DNA of 41,170 nucleotides from a virus. Positions 29,901 through 36,473 of this stretch are shown here, piece after piece; the first letter of the stretch is position 1, and each line of letters opens with the position of its first letter. Below the pieces are notes generated by a model. That model did not search any database. It worked only from the letters and a program-made list of their open reading frames with translations, and was not told where the DNA came from. The translations under genes and the position numbers were made by a program. Location: IMG/VR virus record IMGVR_UViG_3300030116_003902, positions 1-41,170 of that record; one strand, 5' to 3'.

Positions 29901-31130
29901 ATGCTTAGTTCTGAAGGACTACTACTAAAAAGCGGAGAGGGATATTTCGATATACTAAAATCGGACAATTTAATCATAGGAGGATATGCATCAATAGAAG
30001 TTGTTGATAAGCAAAATGACTTAATCACATTAGAAGCACTAAATGAAGCAGTCCACAAATTCATGGGAGAAAAGAATTTTAGAAACGTAATGTCAAATCA
30101 TTCAAATGTTCAAGTCGGGGAGGTAGTAGAACAATATAGAGATAAAAACGGAGTCTTACACAAAACAGGTGTAGATGACGTTGGATTCTATGTAGTAATA
30201 AAACTCCGAGAAGATATAGAAAAGGCAAAGGAGATTTCAAGAGGCATAAGGAAAGGAACACTTAGGTCATTTAGTATAGGAGGGCAAGCGATTTCTAAGA
30301 AAAGCAGAACAAATTCTGAACTTGGTAAGTATAATGAAATAGACAAGTTAGAATTACATGAAGTGACAATCTGTGAAAAGGGAATCAATCCAGAAGCGAA
30401 ATTCGACATTTTGAAACAAGATGTTGGAGGTGAAAAACACATGAGTGAAAAATTGGAAAAAGCACTTGAGGAATTGAACGGCCTGATGAATCAGGTTCAG
30501 GAAATCCGCAAGGAAGAGATGACTGAAAAGGGGGATGGTGAGGAATCACTTGACCCGACTGTAATGGATGAGGCAGATGACGCTGATGCATCTATGAATT
30601 ACAGTAAGAATGCGGGAGAAGTCCTAGACAAAGATGATGGAGAAGAAGCAGAAACAGTAGCAGAAACTCCAGCAGACCCGTCTGATACTAAGGAACTTGA
30701 CAGGGACGAAGCGGCTTTGAATGAGGCAGGGACACTTGTAGTAAAGACCCTAAAGGGATATGAGAATGATGATTTCTCAACCCTAAATCTATCTGTTGAG
30801 AATGTGGAGAAGGCTTACGAGGCTTTCAAGGCAGAACAACTTGAGAAGATTGCCTACGATGACCTACAAAAGCAGTTTGCGGCTCGCTTTGAAGCCGAGA
30901 ACGAAGTTAGAAAGTCTGCCGCAGAAAGAGCAGAATATGACGCTCGTTCAGAAGTTGCTGACCTAAAAGCAGAATTTGCTGAGTTGAGAAAGTCCCTAAC
31001 TGAGAAGGACGAAGAGATTCGCAAGAGCGCAGAAGTCGCTTTCAGCCTACCCGAAGGTTTCCCAACATCTGTTGATGAAGCCGCAGAGATGGATTGGAAC
31101 GACATCCACAATCTTGTTGGAGGTGTGTAA
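29901..31130 (+). CDS. XkdF-like prohead serine protease fused to scaffold, 409 aa
   Basis: It cleaves head proteins during procapsid maturation. LIIGGYASIEVVDKQNDLIT (24-43), SNH (H67), GFYVVIKL and RSFSIGG (S125) match the XkdF/S78_2-type protease layout; H67 and S125 are the likely catalytic pair. From about 181 the protein is an acidic coiled coil (scaffold) ending MDWNDIHNLVGGV. Tag-like peptides occur at LLLKSG (7-12), YFDILKSD (15-22) and FDILKQD (168-174), possible self-cleavage sites. The start could also be GTG 29895 or TTG 29898. It lies directly before the capsid protein, the canonical order. Confidence 0.85.
   Translation: MLSSEGLLLKSGEGYFDILKSDNLIIGGYASIEVVDKQNDLITLEALNEAVHKFMGEKNFRNVMSNHSNVQVGEVVEQYRDKNGVLHKTGVDDVGFYVVIKLREDIEKAKEISRGIRKGTLRSFSIGGQAISKKSRTNSELGKYNEIDKLELHEVTICEKGINPEAKFDILKQDVGGEKHMSEKLEKALEELNGLMNQVQEIRKEEMTEKGDGEESLDPTVMDEADDADASMNYSKNAGEVLDKDDGEEAETVAETPADPSDTKELDRDEAALNEAGTLVVKTLKGYENDDFSTLNLSVENVEKAYEAFKAEQLEKIAYDDLQKQFAARFEAENEVRKSAAERAEYDARSEVADLKAEFAELRKSLTEKDEEIRKSAEVAFSLPEGFPTSVDEAAEMDWNDIHNLVGGV
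30441..31130 (+). CDS. Probable nested scaffold protein from an internal start, 229 aa
   Basis: In the same frame as the protease, the ATG at 30441 (MSEKLEKALEELNGLMNQV) follows GGAGGTGA at about 30426-30433, a near-ideal archaeal ribosome site. It would yield the coiled-coil scaffold without the protease domain, as in lambda C/Nu3. The fusion's FDILK sequence lies just upstream of this start. The scaffold is acidic, with a long helical end (FAELRKSLTEKDEEIRKSAE) and the C-terminal MDWNDIH peptide, a probable capsid-binding segment. Confidence 0.6.
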   Translation: MSEKLEKALEELNGLMNQVQEIRKEEMTEKGDGEESLDPTVMDEADDADASMNYSKNAGEVLDKDDGEEAETVAETPADPSDTKELDRDEAALNEAGTLVVKTLKGYENDDFSTLNLSVENVEKAYEAFKAEQLEKIAYDDLQKQFAARFEAENEVRKSAAERAEYDARSEVADLKAEFAELRKSLTEKDEEIRKSAEVAFSLPEGFPTSVDEAAEMDWNDIHNLVGGV

Positions 31131-31131
31131 A

Positions 31132-32538
31132 ATGGCAAACGGATATATTAACACAATGGCAGATTTGGAAGCCGCAACTTATGGCTTCAAAGGAACGGGG
31201 GGAGGAAACTCTCTCTTGAAGTCTAGCGGCGTAGTCGGTGGCTTCTTTGGTGCATACGGTTCTGGAGGAACCCACGATGCCGCAAATACCGGACTATCTG
31301 GTGGTGCGGCTGGTCTTGGCGACCTTTACGGTGTGCTTTATGGACAAAAGGTATGGTCTATGCTAAATAGGGAAGTCAACGCTTTCTCTATGATTGCTAA
31401 GAGGCCATATACTTCTAGTGGTTGGAGGATTCTGAAATCCCGACCTACAGGTGGTTCAGATGGTGCATTCGGAATTGGAACAACCGCAGTAGCGGCAAAC
31501 ATTACTGATTTGTCTGCTCCACGCGCTGACCAGATTGGAGGTGTGCAAGAGAATGCACCACTAGCCTCACAAGATGGGTTCCAACCACTATCCCCAGAAT
31601 ACACCAAACTCTATGTAAGCCCTAAGACGATTGCTCATATGTTTGAGTTCTCGGAATTGGGAATGGAGATGGCAAAGATTGATGACGGAGTTGGAGATAT
31701 CCGTTCAATCGTAAGAGAGGATATGGCAAAGCATCACACAGAAGTGCAGAACAAGATGCTTCTAATGCCTATTACTCGGTATGATGACGGAACCGCTACG
31801 GCTATAGACAGAAACTACACTTCTCTAATGAAGGTAATTACATCTAACCTAGAACTGCGTGACCTATACAATGCTGACCTATTGGCTCAAGGAAAGACCG
31901 ATGGTGGAGGACTTGTTTCCGATGTTGGAAAACTATTCGGTGCAACAAGAGCATTGGCTAACACAGGTGCAGGTGCAACCGCTACTGCAACAAACGATTT
32001 CATGAGTGCAGAAGTGGATAATGGCGCAGGTTATGCGGCGGCTAATGCTAGGGTTCTAACTCTAACCATACTAAACGACATGATTCGCAGAATCCGTGTT
32101 AATGGTGGAAACCCGAAGGTTATGCTAACCGGATATGATACCATACAGCATCTATCTGACCTTCTCCAATCACAGGAGAGGTTCATGGACACCGCAGAAA
32201 TCGTCCCAACCCACAATGGCGTTAAGGGCGTTAAGGGTTCTGAGGTTGGATTTAGGGTTGCTTCCTATTACGGCATCCCACTAATCCCATGCAAGGATAT
32301 GCCTACGACTGCTCACGGAAGCGCAACTAACACGCTAAGTGACATACTGATTCTGGACACAGACCACCTATGGATGGCTATGATGAAGCCTACTCAATAC
32401 TTTGAGGATGGAATTACTTCTGGAAACCCATTCGGTGTCAAGAAACTCGGAAACCAAGCGATGTATCGAACAATGGGAGAGATGTGTTGTTCGTTCTTCC
32501 GAGGACAGGGTAAAATAACCAACCTAAAGAGTGCGTGA
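31132..32538 (+). CDS. Major capsid protein (HK97-fold, inferred), 468 aa
   Basis: The ATG at 31132 follows directly after the scaffold gene; the upstream frame extension overlaps that gene. Placement after protease-scaffold, the 468-aa length, a Gly-rich N-arm (residues 20-60), GIPLIPCKDM and a C-terminal MYRTMGEMCCSFFRGQGKIT fit HK97-like capsid proteins. LLK at 28-30 followed by SSGVVGG could be the maturation cleavage site, matching the LK-S context of several tags. Codon use and GC are slightly richer here than in surrounding genes, as expected for a highly expressed protein. Confidence 0.8.
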   Translation: MANGYINTMADLEAATYGFKGTGGGNSLLKSSGVVGGFFGAYGSGGTHDAANTGLSGGAAGLGDLYGVLYGQKVWSMLNREVNAFSMIAKRPYTSSGWRILKSRPTGGSDGAFGIGTTAVAANITDLSAPRADQIGGVQENAPLASQDGFQPLSPEYTKLYVSPKTIAHMFEFSELGMEMAKIDDGVGDIRSIVREDMAKHHTEVQNKMLLMPITRYDDGTATAIDRNYTSLMKVITSNLELRDLYNADLLAQGKTDGGGLVSDVGKLFGATRALANTGAGATATATNDFMSAEVDNGAGYAAANARVLTLTILNDMIRRIRVNGGNPKVMLTGYDTIQHLSDLLQSQERFMDTAEIVPTHNGVKGVKGSEVGFRVASYYGIPLIPCKDMPTTAHGSATNTLSDILILDTDHLWMAMMKPTQYFEDGITSGNPFGVKKLGNQAMYRTMGEMCCSFFRGQGKITNLKSA

Positions 32539-32542
32539 TTGT

Positions 32543-32890
32543 ATGGCATTGACATACACATCTGGTATATTGGCTGACCACAAAGGCATGACCACTCCAA
32601 AAGTATCTGGAGATGAGTATTATGTTGATTGCTGGCTAGACATAACAGAAGGTGTTGCTGGAGGTGCGGCTTTTGCGTCAACTCTTTTCGGATTGTCTAC
32701 TGTGAATGCAGTTGTGATTACCGGACAGGAGGACTTACTTCTAAATATCTTTACAGAAGTGACCGCAGAAACAGGTGCATACGCTAGTGGTTCATCCTTT
32801 GAACTGAGAGCAACAACCGCATCTTCCGGTGCTGATAAAGGAACAGGTGCATGGGGAACCATTCGCCTACGAATTTACGGCCTTCTCTGA
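32543..32890 (+). CDS. Small beta-rich head protein, 115 aa (decoration candidate)
   Basis: The start ATG at 32543 follows the capsid stop by four bases. The protein is Ala/Gly/Thr-rich and beta-patterned (VNAVVITGQEDLLLNIFTEV; GAWGTIRLRIYGLL), without charged coils. Small beta proteins directly after the capsid gene are often decoration or cement proteins; that role here is inference from position and composition. It is followed by a strong hairpin at 32910. Confidence 0.75.
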   Translation: MALTYTSGILADHKGMTTPKVSGDEYYVDCWLDITEGVAGGAAFASTLFGLSTVNAVVITGQEDLLLNIFTEVTAETGAYASGSSFELRATTASSGADKGTGAWGTIRLRIYGLL

Positions 32891-32909
32891 GTAAAACATA
32901 AAGTAGTGG

Positions 32910-32936
32910 CCCTTGCCCTGTGGGGGCAGGGCAGGG
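32910..32936 (+). terminator. GC hairpin after the capsid and decoration genes
   Basis: CCCTTGCCCTG (32910-32920) pairs with CAGGGCAGGG (32927-32936) with one bulged T around a TGGGGG loop. It may terminate or attenuate transcription after the highly expressed capsid genes, lowering expression of the genes to the right, or stabilise the capsid mRNA. Confidence 0.6.
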
Positions 32937-32957
32937 GTGCTACCCAAAGGTGATACT

Positions 32958-33446
32958 ATGGCTAAAATGACATTAATTGCACAACATTTAGAAGAATACG
33001 AAGACAAGAGTAAGTTTGGATATAAATTCCAAAAAGGAAAACCTCTAGAGGTTAATCCTAGTTTTGCCTTGAATTCTCTAGGTAGTCCTTTATTTACAAT
33101 AGAATTTGATAGAAAAGACCATCATTTTCTAGATAATGTAGATGAAAATCAAAGAAACATCCTAAAACAATTTAGCGTTAATCTAGGAAGTTTGTCCAAG
33201 ACTCTTAAGATTCCTTCATTAAAAAAGAAAGAGATAGAGCCATTAGCACCAGAAAAGCCCTCTAAGGAGGCAAAAGAATACATGAAGAAGGAACAGGAAG
33301 AAGCAGATGACCCTCTTCCAGAACCTCTACCACCTAACTTGGAGAAACTAACCAACGCTAAACTCCAAGATTTGCTAAAAGAAAGAAACCTATCAACAGA
33401 AGGTAAAAAAGCAGACCTCGTTAAGAGGCTAGTGGAGGAAGGCTGA
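32958..33446 (+). CDS. SAP-domain protein, 162 aa
   Basis: The ATG at 32958 follows AAAGGTGATACT, a good ribosome site; the frame upstream of it crosses the hairpin and was discarded. Residues 1-90 form a mixed globular domain (FGYKFQKGKPLEVNPSFALN), followed by a Pro/Glu/Lys linker. The last 35 residues, LEKLTNAKLQDLLKERNLST onward to LVKRLVEEG, are a clear SAP motif, a short helix-extended-helix DNA-binding element found in several phage head-tail proteins. It may be a neck or head-completion component that contacts DNA. Confidence 0.8.
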   Translation: MAKMTLIAQHLEEYEDKSKFGYKFQKGKPLEVNPSFALNSLGSPLFTIEFDRKDHHFLDNVDENQRNILKQFSVNLGSLSKTLKIPSLKKKEIEPLAPEKPSKEAKEYMKKEQEEADDPLPEPLPPNLEKLTNAKLQDLLKERNLSTEGKKADLVKRLVEEG

Positions 33447-33742
33447 TGTTGGGATGTGCAACAAGTGGAGTATTAGGGTCAAGTGATGTTGTCACGGCTA
33501 GTAGATGTAAACTAGTAAGCATTCATGTCACATCGAATTCTTCTAATTCTAACGTCATTAAAATCTTCGACAATGCTAGTGCGGCATCGGGAACGGAGAT
33601 TGTTAGAATAAACACTAGTGCCGCAAACAACGTGACTGCGTTTAATATGGAATATGATATGCATGGGGTAATTGCGGCAAACGGACTATATTGTTCGATA
33701 ACAGGGTCGGGTTCCTGTTCCGTGACTGTAAACTATGTGTGA
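33446..33742 (+). CDS. Small Ser/Asn-rich beta protein, 98 aa
   Basis: The start overlaps the SAP gene stop (TGATG). The sequence is polar and beta-patterned (CKLVSIHVTSNSSNSNVIKI; GLYCSITGSGSCSVTVNYV) with four cysteines and few charges. It resembles small virion surface or decoration proteins by composition only; no family is recognised. A secreted or surface fold is possible, but no signal peptide is evident. Confidence 0.75.
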   Translation: MLGCATSGVLGSSDVVTASRCKLVSIHVTSNSSNSNVIKIFDNASAASGTEIVRINTSAANNVTAFNMEYDMHGVIAANGLYCSITGSGSCSVTVNYV

Positions 33743-33747
33743 TTAAT

Positions 33748-34152
33748 ATGCCAAGTATAGATACCGATACAAGACTAGTGATGACAATACTGTTCGTTGG
33801 GGCAGTAAGTGGAACCAATATTTACTTCTACAACCAATATGGAATAACATTCCCATATGGGCAATTAGAACACGCCCTGCTCTTTGGTATAGTGACAGTT
33901 GGAGGAATCATGTGCATCAAGGCTTTCTTTGATTTGTTCATGAATGACTACATAGAGGAATGGCTATTGCAAAGAAGGATTGATGCTTATTGGGCTAGAA
34001 AGGCTAGAGAAGAAGAGAATCGCAAGAGAGTTAGAGACACAATGCGAACCTTCCAACAGAATTTTGGGATGTATGGTGATACTAATCTGCCAAAGATGGA
34101 ACCCGAAACACAGGGAGTTAATCCTACATTCCTAACGATAGAGAATCAGTAG
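33748..34152 (+). CDS. Two-helix membrane protein, 134 aa
   Basis: The ATG at 33748 is five bases after the previous stop; the longer upstream frame overlaps the neighbour and was not used. Two hydrophobic segments are visible, about residues 10-27 (LVMTILFVGAVSGTNIYF) and 43-62 (LLFGIVTVGGIMCIKAFF). A basic helical cytoplasmic-type region follows (LLQRRIDAYWARKAREEENR). A holin-like or envelope-associated role is possible, but its place beside a GTPase and another membrane protein suggests a local membrane module. Confidence 0.75.
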   Translation: MPSIDTDTRLVMTILFVGAVSGTNIYFYNQYGITFPYGQLEHALLFGIVTVGGIMCIKAFFDLFMNDYIEEWLLQRRIDAYWARKAREEENRKRVRDTMRTFQQNFGMYGDTNLPKMEPETQGVNPTFLTIENQ

Positions 34153-34166
34153 TGTGAGGAATATGT

Positions 34167-34391
34167 ATGGTCAGCGAAATCCTATTCGGAATGGATGAAT
34201 CCACTCTCGCATATGACTTACAAAGAGCGCATTCTGCTGATATCTGGTTTCTAAGGGCTAGATTTTGGTTCTGGGGAGCAGTCGCTTGTGCCTGTAGTTT
34301 TGTCTTAGGACAAGCAATGGCTATTGCAGGTGTGAATACTCTTTCTATTGCTTGGAATGGCTTAGTGGATTTCTGGAATCATCTGTGGTGA
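34167..34391 (+). CDS. Single-pass membrane protein, 74 aa
   Basis: An N-terminal soluble helix (DESTLAYDLQRAHSADIW) is followed by a hydrophobic, Trp-rich span (FWFWGAVACACSFVLGQAMA) and a short amphipathic end (LSIAWNGLVDFWNHLW). It is followed by GGTGATATC and the GTPase gene, so the two are probably co-translated. The function is unknown; it may be a membrane anchor or partner for the GTPase. Confidence 0.75.
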   Translation: MVSEILFGMDESTLAYDLQRAHSADIWFLRARFWFWGAVACACSFVLGQAMAIAGVNTLSIAWNGLVDFWNHLW

Positions 34392-34395
34392 TATC

Positions 34396-35070
34396 TTGTC
34401 AGTAATGGCAGGGTTTGCCATATTGATAGTCGAGGGACTTAACAAAATATACCAAAGAGTCCATGCTATAAATTTTGGAATATACGGTGCTACTCAAGCA
34501 GGTAAAACTACCATGCATCATCAATTAAGAACAAGAGGTGAAGTGCCGGACATTAGAGAAAGAACCGTTGGTAGGGGAAGGGCAACAAGAAAATATGTAA
34601 AATTAGATGGTGATGCTCATACAGTAAAGTCTGCTGATATAGGAGGACAGACAGTATATTGGAACGATTGGCTACATGACATGAGAACAAGGAGAGTCAA
34701 ATACATCATATTCATGATAGATGATAGACATATGGACAAGCATTATGACATTGAACAACAATTATGTTGGACTTTCTTAATAGATACTATCTGTGCAAGT
34801 GAATGGAGCCTACCTAATGGCAAAAGAAAGAAGAAACGTGACCATGATTATCCAATAGCAGTAGGAGTATGGGCTAACAAATATGACTTATGGAAAGACA
34901 AGTATAACCATGAGGGGCCAATAGAACAACATCCAATTTTTGAGGCATTTAGAGATGGAATGCAACGATTGAATGACAAGGGAATTCCTTGTTTCAAATA
35001 CATAGTTAGTGCCAAATCCGACTCAGAGATGGTTTACAGGGGAGTCCTAACAATGATAAAGGACTACTGA
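34396..35070 (+). CDS. Arf-like small GTPase, 224 aa
   Basis: The start is TTG after GGTGATATC, the same arrangement as the gene at 17127. The G motifs are all present: G1 GATQAGKT (31-38), G3 DIGGQ (81-85, the Arf/Sar-type D-x-G-G-Q), G4 NKYD (161-164) and G5 SAK; Thr57 may be switch I. A hydrophobic N-terminal segment (MAGFAILIVEG) could insert in a membrane, as the Arf amphipathic helix does. It lies directly after two membrane proteins. It probably binds and hydrolyses GTP as a switch; the effector is unknown. An AAA or P-loop kinase is unlikely given DIGGQ plus NKYD. Confidence 0.85.
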   Translation: MSVMAGFAILIVEGLNKIYQRVHAINFGIYGATQAGKTTMHHQLRTRGEVPDIRERTVGRGRATRKYVKLDGDAHTVKSADIGGQTVYWNDWLHDMRTRRVKYIIFMIDDRHMDKHYDIEQQLCWTFLIDTICASEWSLPNGKRKKKRDHDYPIAVGVWANKYDLWKDKYNHEGPIEQHPIFEAFRDGMQRLNDKGIPCFKYIVSAKSDSEMVYRGVLTMIKDY

Positions 35071-35082
35071 TACGGCAATACT

Positions 35083-35769
35083 ATGTCTATGCAATATCAG
35101 ATGCCATCATTAATTGGTGCATCTACGACTACCGCCCCCAACGCATTCATGGATAGATTTGATGCGGCAAGAGCCGCAGGTGCAATAATGGTCTATGAAT
35201 TCAAAAACATAAAGCCCAAGAAACAACTTAAGGAGATAATCAAAATATTGATGCCGGAAAAGAAAACCTTCCTTAAGGTTCCATACAAATTCAAGTATAA
35301 CATCAAGGATAGGTGCGTTATCTGTGGAACCCATAAAGTATGGGATTCTAGTGATAACCTAAGACCACCACTTCCGCTTCACAAGGTTCGCAAGGGATAT
35401 CCAATGAGAGGGACATATTGTGAGAAACACGCCGCAATACACAGACAGTATGAGATGCTAGAGCAACAGATACTAGCAGAAGAACACGGTCTTTCCTTTA
35501 GCGCATATGTTCCAAAGGCATCTACATTGAACCCAATGAATCTAGTTTCGACAGGGCCAATGACCACTTTGAAAGAAGCGGATATTGTTTCTTTGGCGGG
35601 AGTAGGATGGACAATCAAACCTCCTGTCAATGAAGAAAACAAAGAACAGGAACTATTTCGACTTTTGATAGAAAGCAACACAATTAACGAAAGAGTGAAA
35701 ACATTATTGAGTGAAGGTGCGAAGGTAGAACCACAAGTGAGTAGCGGGGCTACGCCGGAGGCTGAGTAA
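35083..35769 (+). CDS. Zinc-finger protein, 228 aa
   Basis: It begins MSMQYQMPSLIGASTTTAPN, with an alternative ATG at 35089. Basic residues 45-75 precede CVICG and, about 30 residues later, YCEKH, giving a C-x-x-C / C-x-x-H zinc site. A helix (AAIHRQYEMLEQQILAEEHG) and a polar C-terminal tail follow. The family is unrecognised. It follows the GTPase by 12 bases and may be its partner or a structural protein. Confidence 0.8.
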   Translation: MSMQYQMPSLIGASTTTAPNAFMDRFDAARAAGAIMVYEFKNIKPKKQLKEIIKILMPEKKTFLKVPYKFKYNIKDRCVICGTHKVWDSSDNLRPPLPLHKVRKGYPMRGTYCEKHAAIHRQYEMLEQQILAEEHGLSFSAYVPKASTLNPMNLVSTGPMTTLKEADIVSLAGVGWTIKPPVNEENKEQELFRLLIESNTINERVKTLLSEGAKVEPQVSSGATPEAE

Positions 35770-35770
35770 T

Positions 35771-36472
35771 ATGGGACTTTTTGGGACTAGTAATTCTACG
35801 CTATATAGCCAAATGAATCAAAATCAGCAACAATCGTTCAAAACAATGAACAATCTTTTGACGCTACAGGAGAACCACGTTGAGGATTTTTTCCAATATC
35901 ACGGTGAGGCTTTTCTAGTTGCATTAGCACAATTAGTAGAAGACGTAGTAGAAAAGGTCGTGAGCCAAACGCTAGTAAACCTATCATTTGAAACTGCTAG
36001 TAATGGCGCAATTACCTTGAGTAATGATGCAGTAGCCGCACTTAACGGTATAACTCAAGCCAACATTGATTTGGATATACAGAATCTATTGGCAAGTGCA
36101 ATTAACTCAGAAGTCATCATGCAAAGAAGAATGGCAAAAGCACAGTATCTGGAGACACAAGGATTCGCTATGCCTCAAGCAGAACAACAAATGGGACAAC
36201 AACAAATGATGGCTAATCCCGGCGGAGTAGACCCATCAATGATACAAGGGGGTAATGCATCAGTTCAAGCAAACGCCATGATGCAACAACAACAGATGGC
36301 TTTCAATAATCAATCTGGATATCCTATACCACCTGCGGGTTATGACAACATGAATAATCCATATTGGATAGACCCACAAACAGGTCAAATGTCCTACACA
36401 CCACCGTCTAGCGGTCTTGGTCTAGCATCTGCAATGAGCAAGGGTATCGCATGGGCAAAGTGGTTGGCATAA
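35771..36472 (+). CDS. Gln/Met/Asn-rich structural-like protein, 233 aa
   Basis: Residues 1-25 and 135-215 are Gln-, Met-, Asn- and Pro-rich low complexity (EQQMGQQQMMANPGG; MMQQQQMAFNNQ). The middle (50-125) is a helical domain with hydrophobic heptads (FLVALAQLVEDVVEKVVSQT). The end, GLGLASAMSKGIAWAKWLA, is amphipathic and may be membrane-active. The composition suggests a self-assembling virion component; no family is recognised. Confidence 0.8.
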   Translation: MGLFGTSNSTLYSQMNQNQQQSFKTMNNLLTLQENHVEDFFQYHGEAFLVALAQLVEDVVEKVVSQTLVNLSFETASNGAITLSNDAVAALNGITQANIDLDIQNLLASAINSEVIMQRRMAKAQYLETQGFAMPQAEQQMGQQQMMANPGGVDPSMIQGGNASVQANAMMQQQQMAFNNQSGYPIPPAGYDNMNNPYWIDPQTGQMSYTPPSSGLGLASAMSKGIAWAKWLA

Positions 36473-36473
36473 T

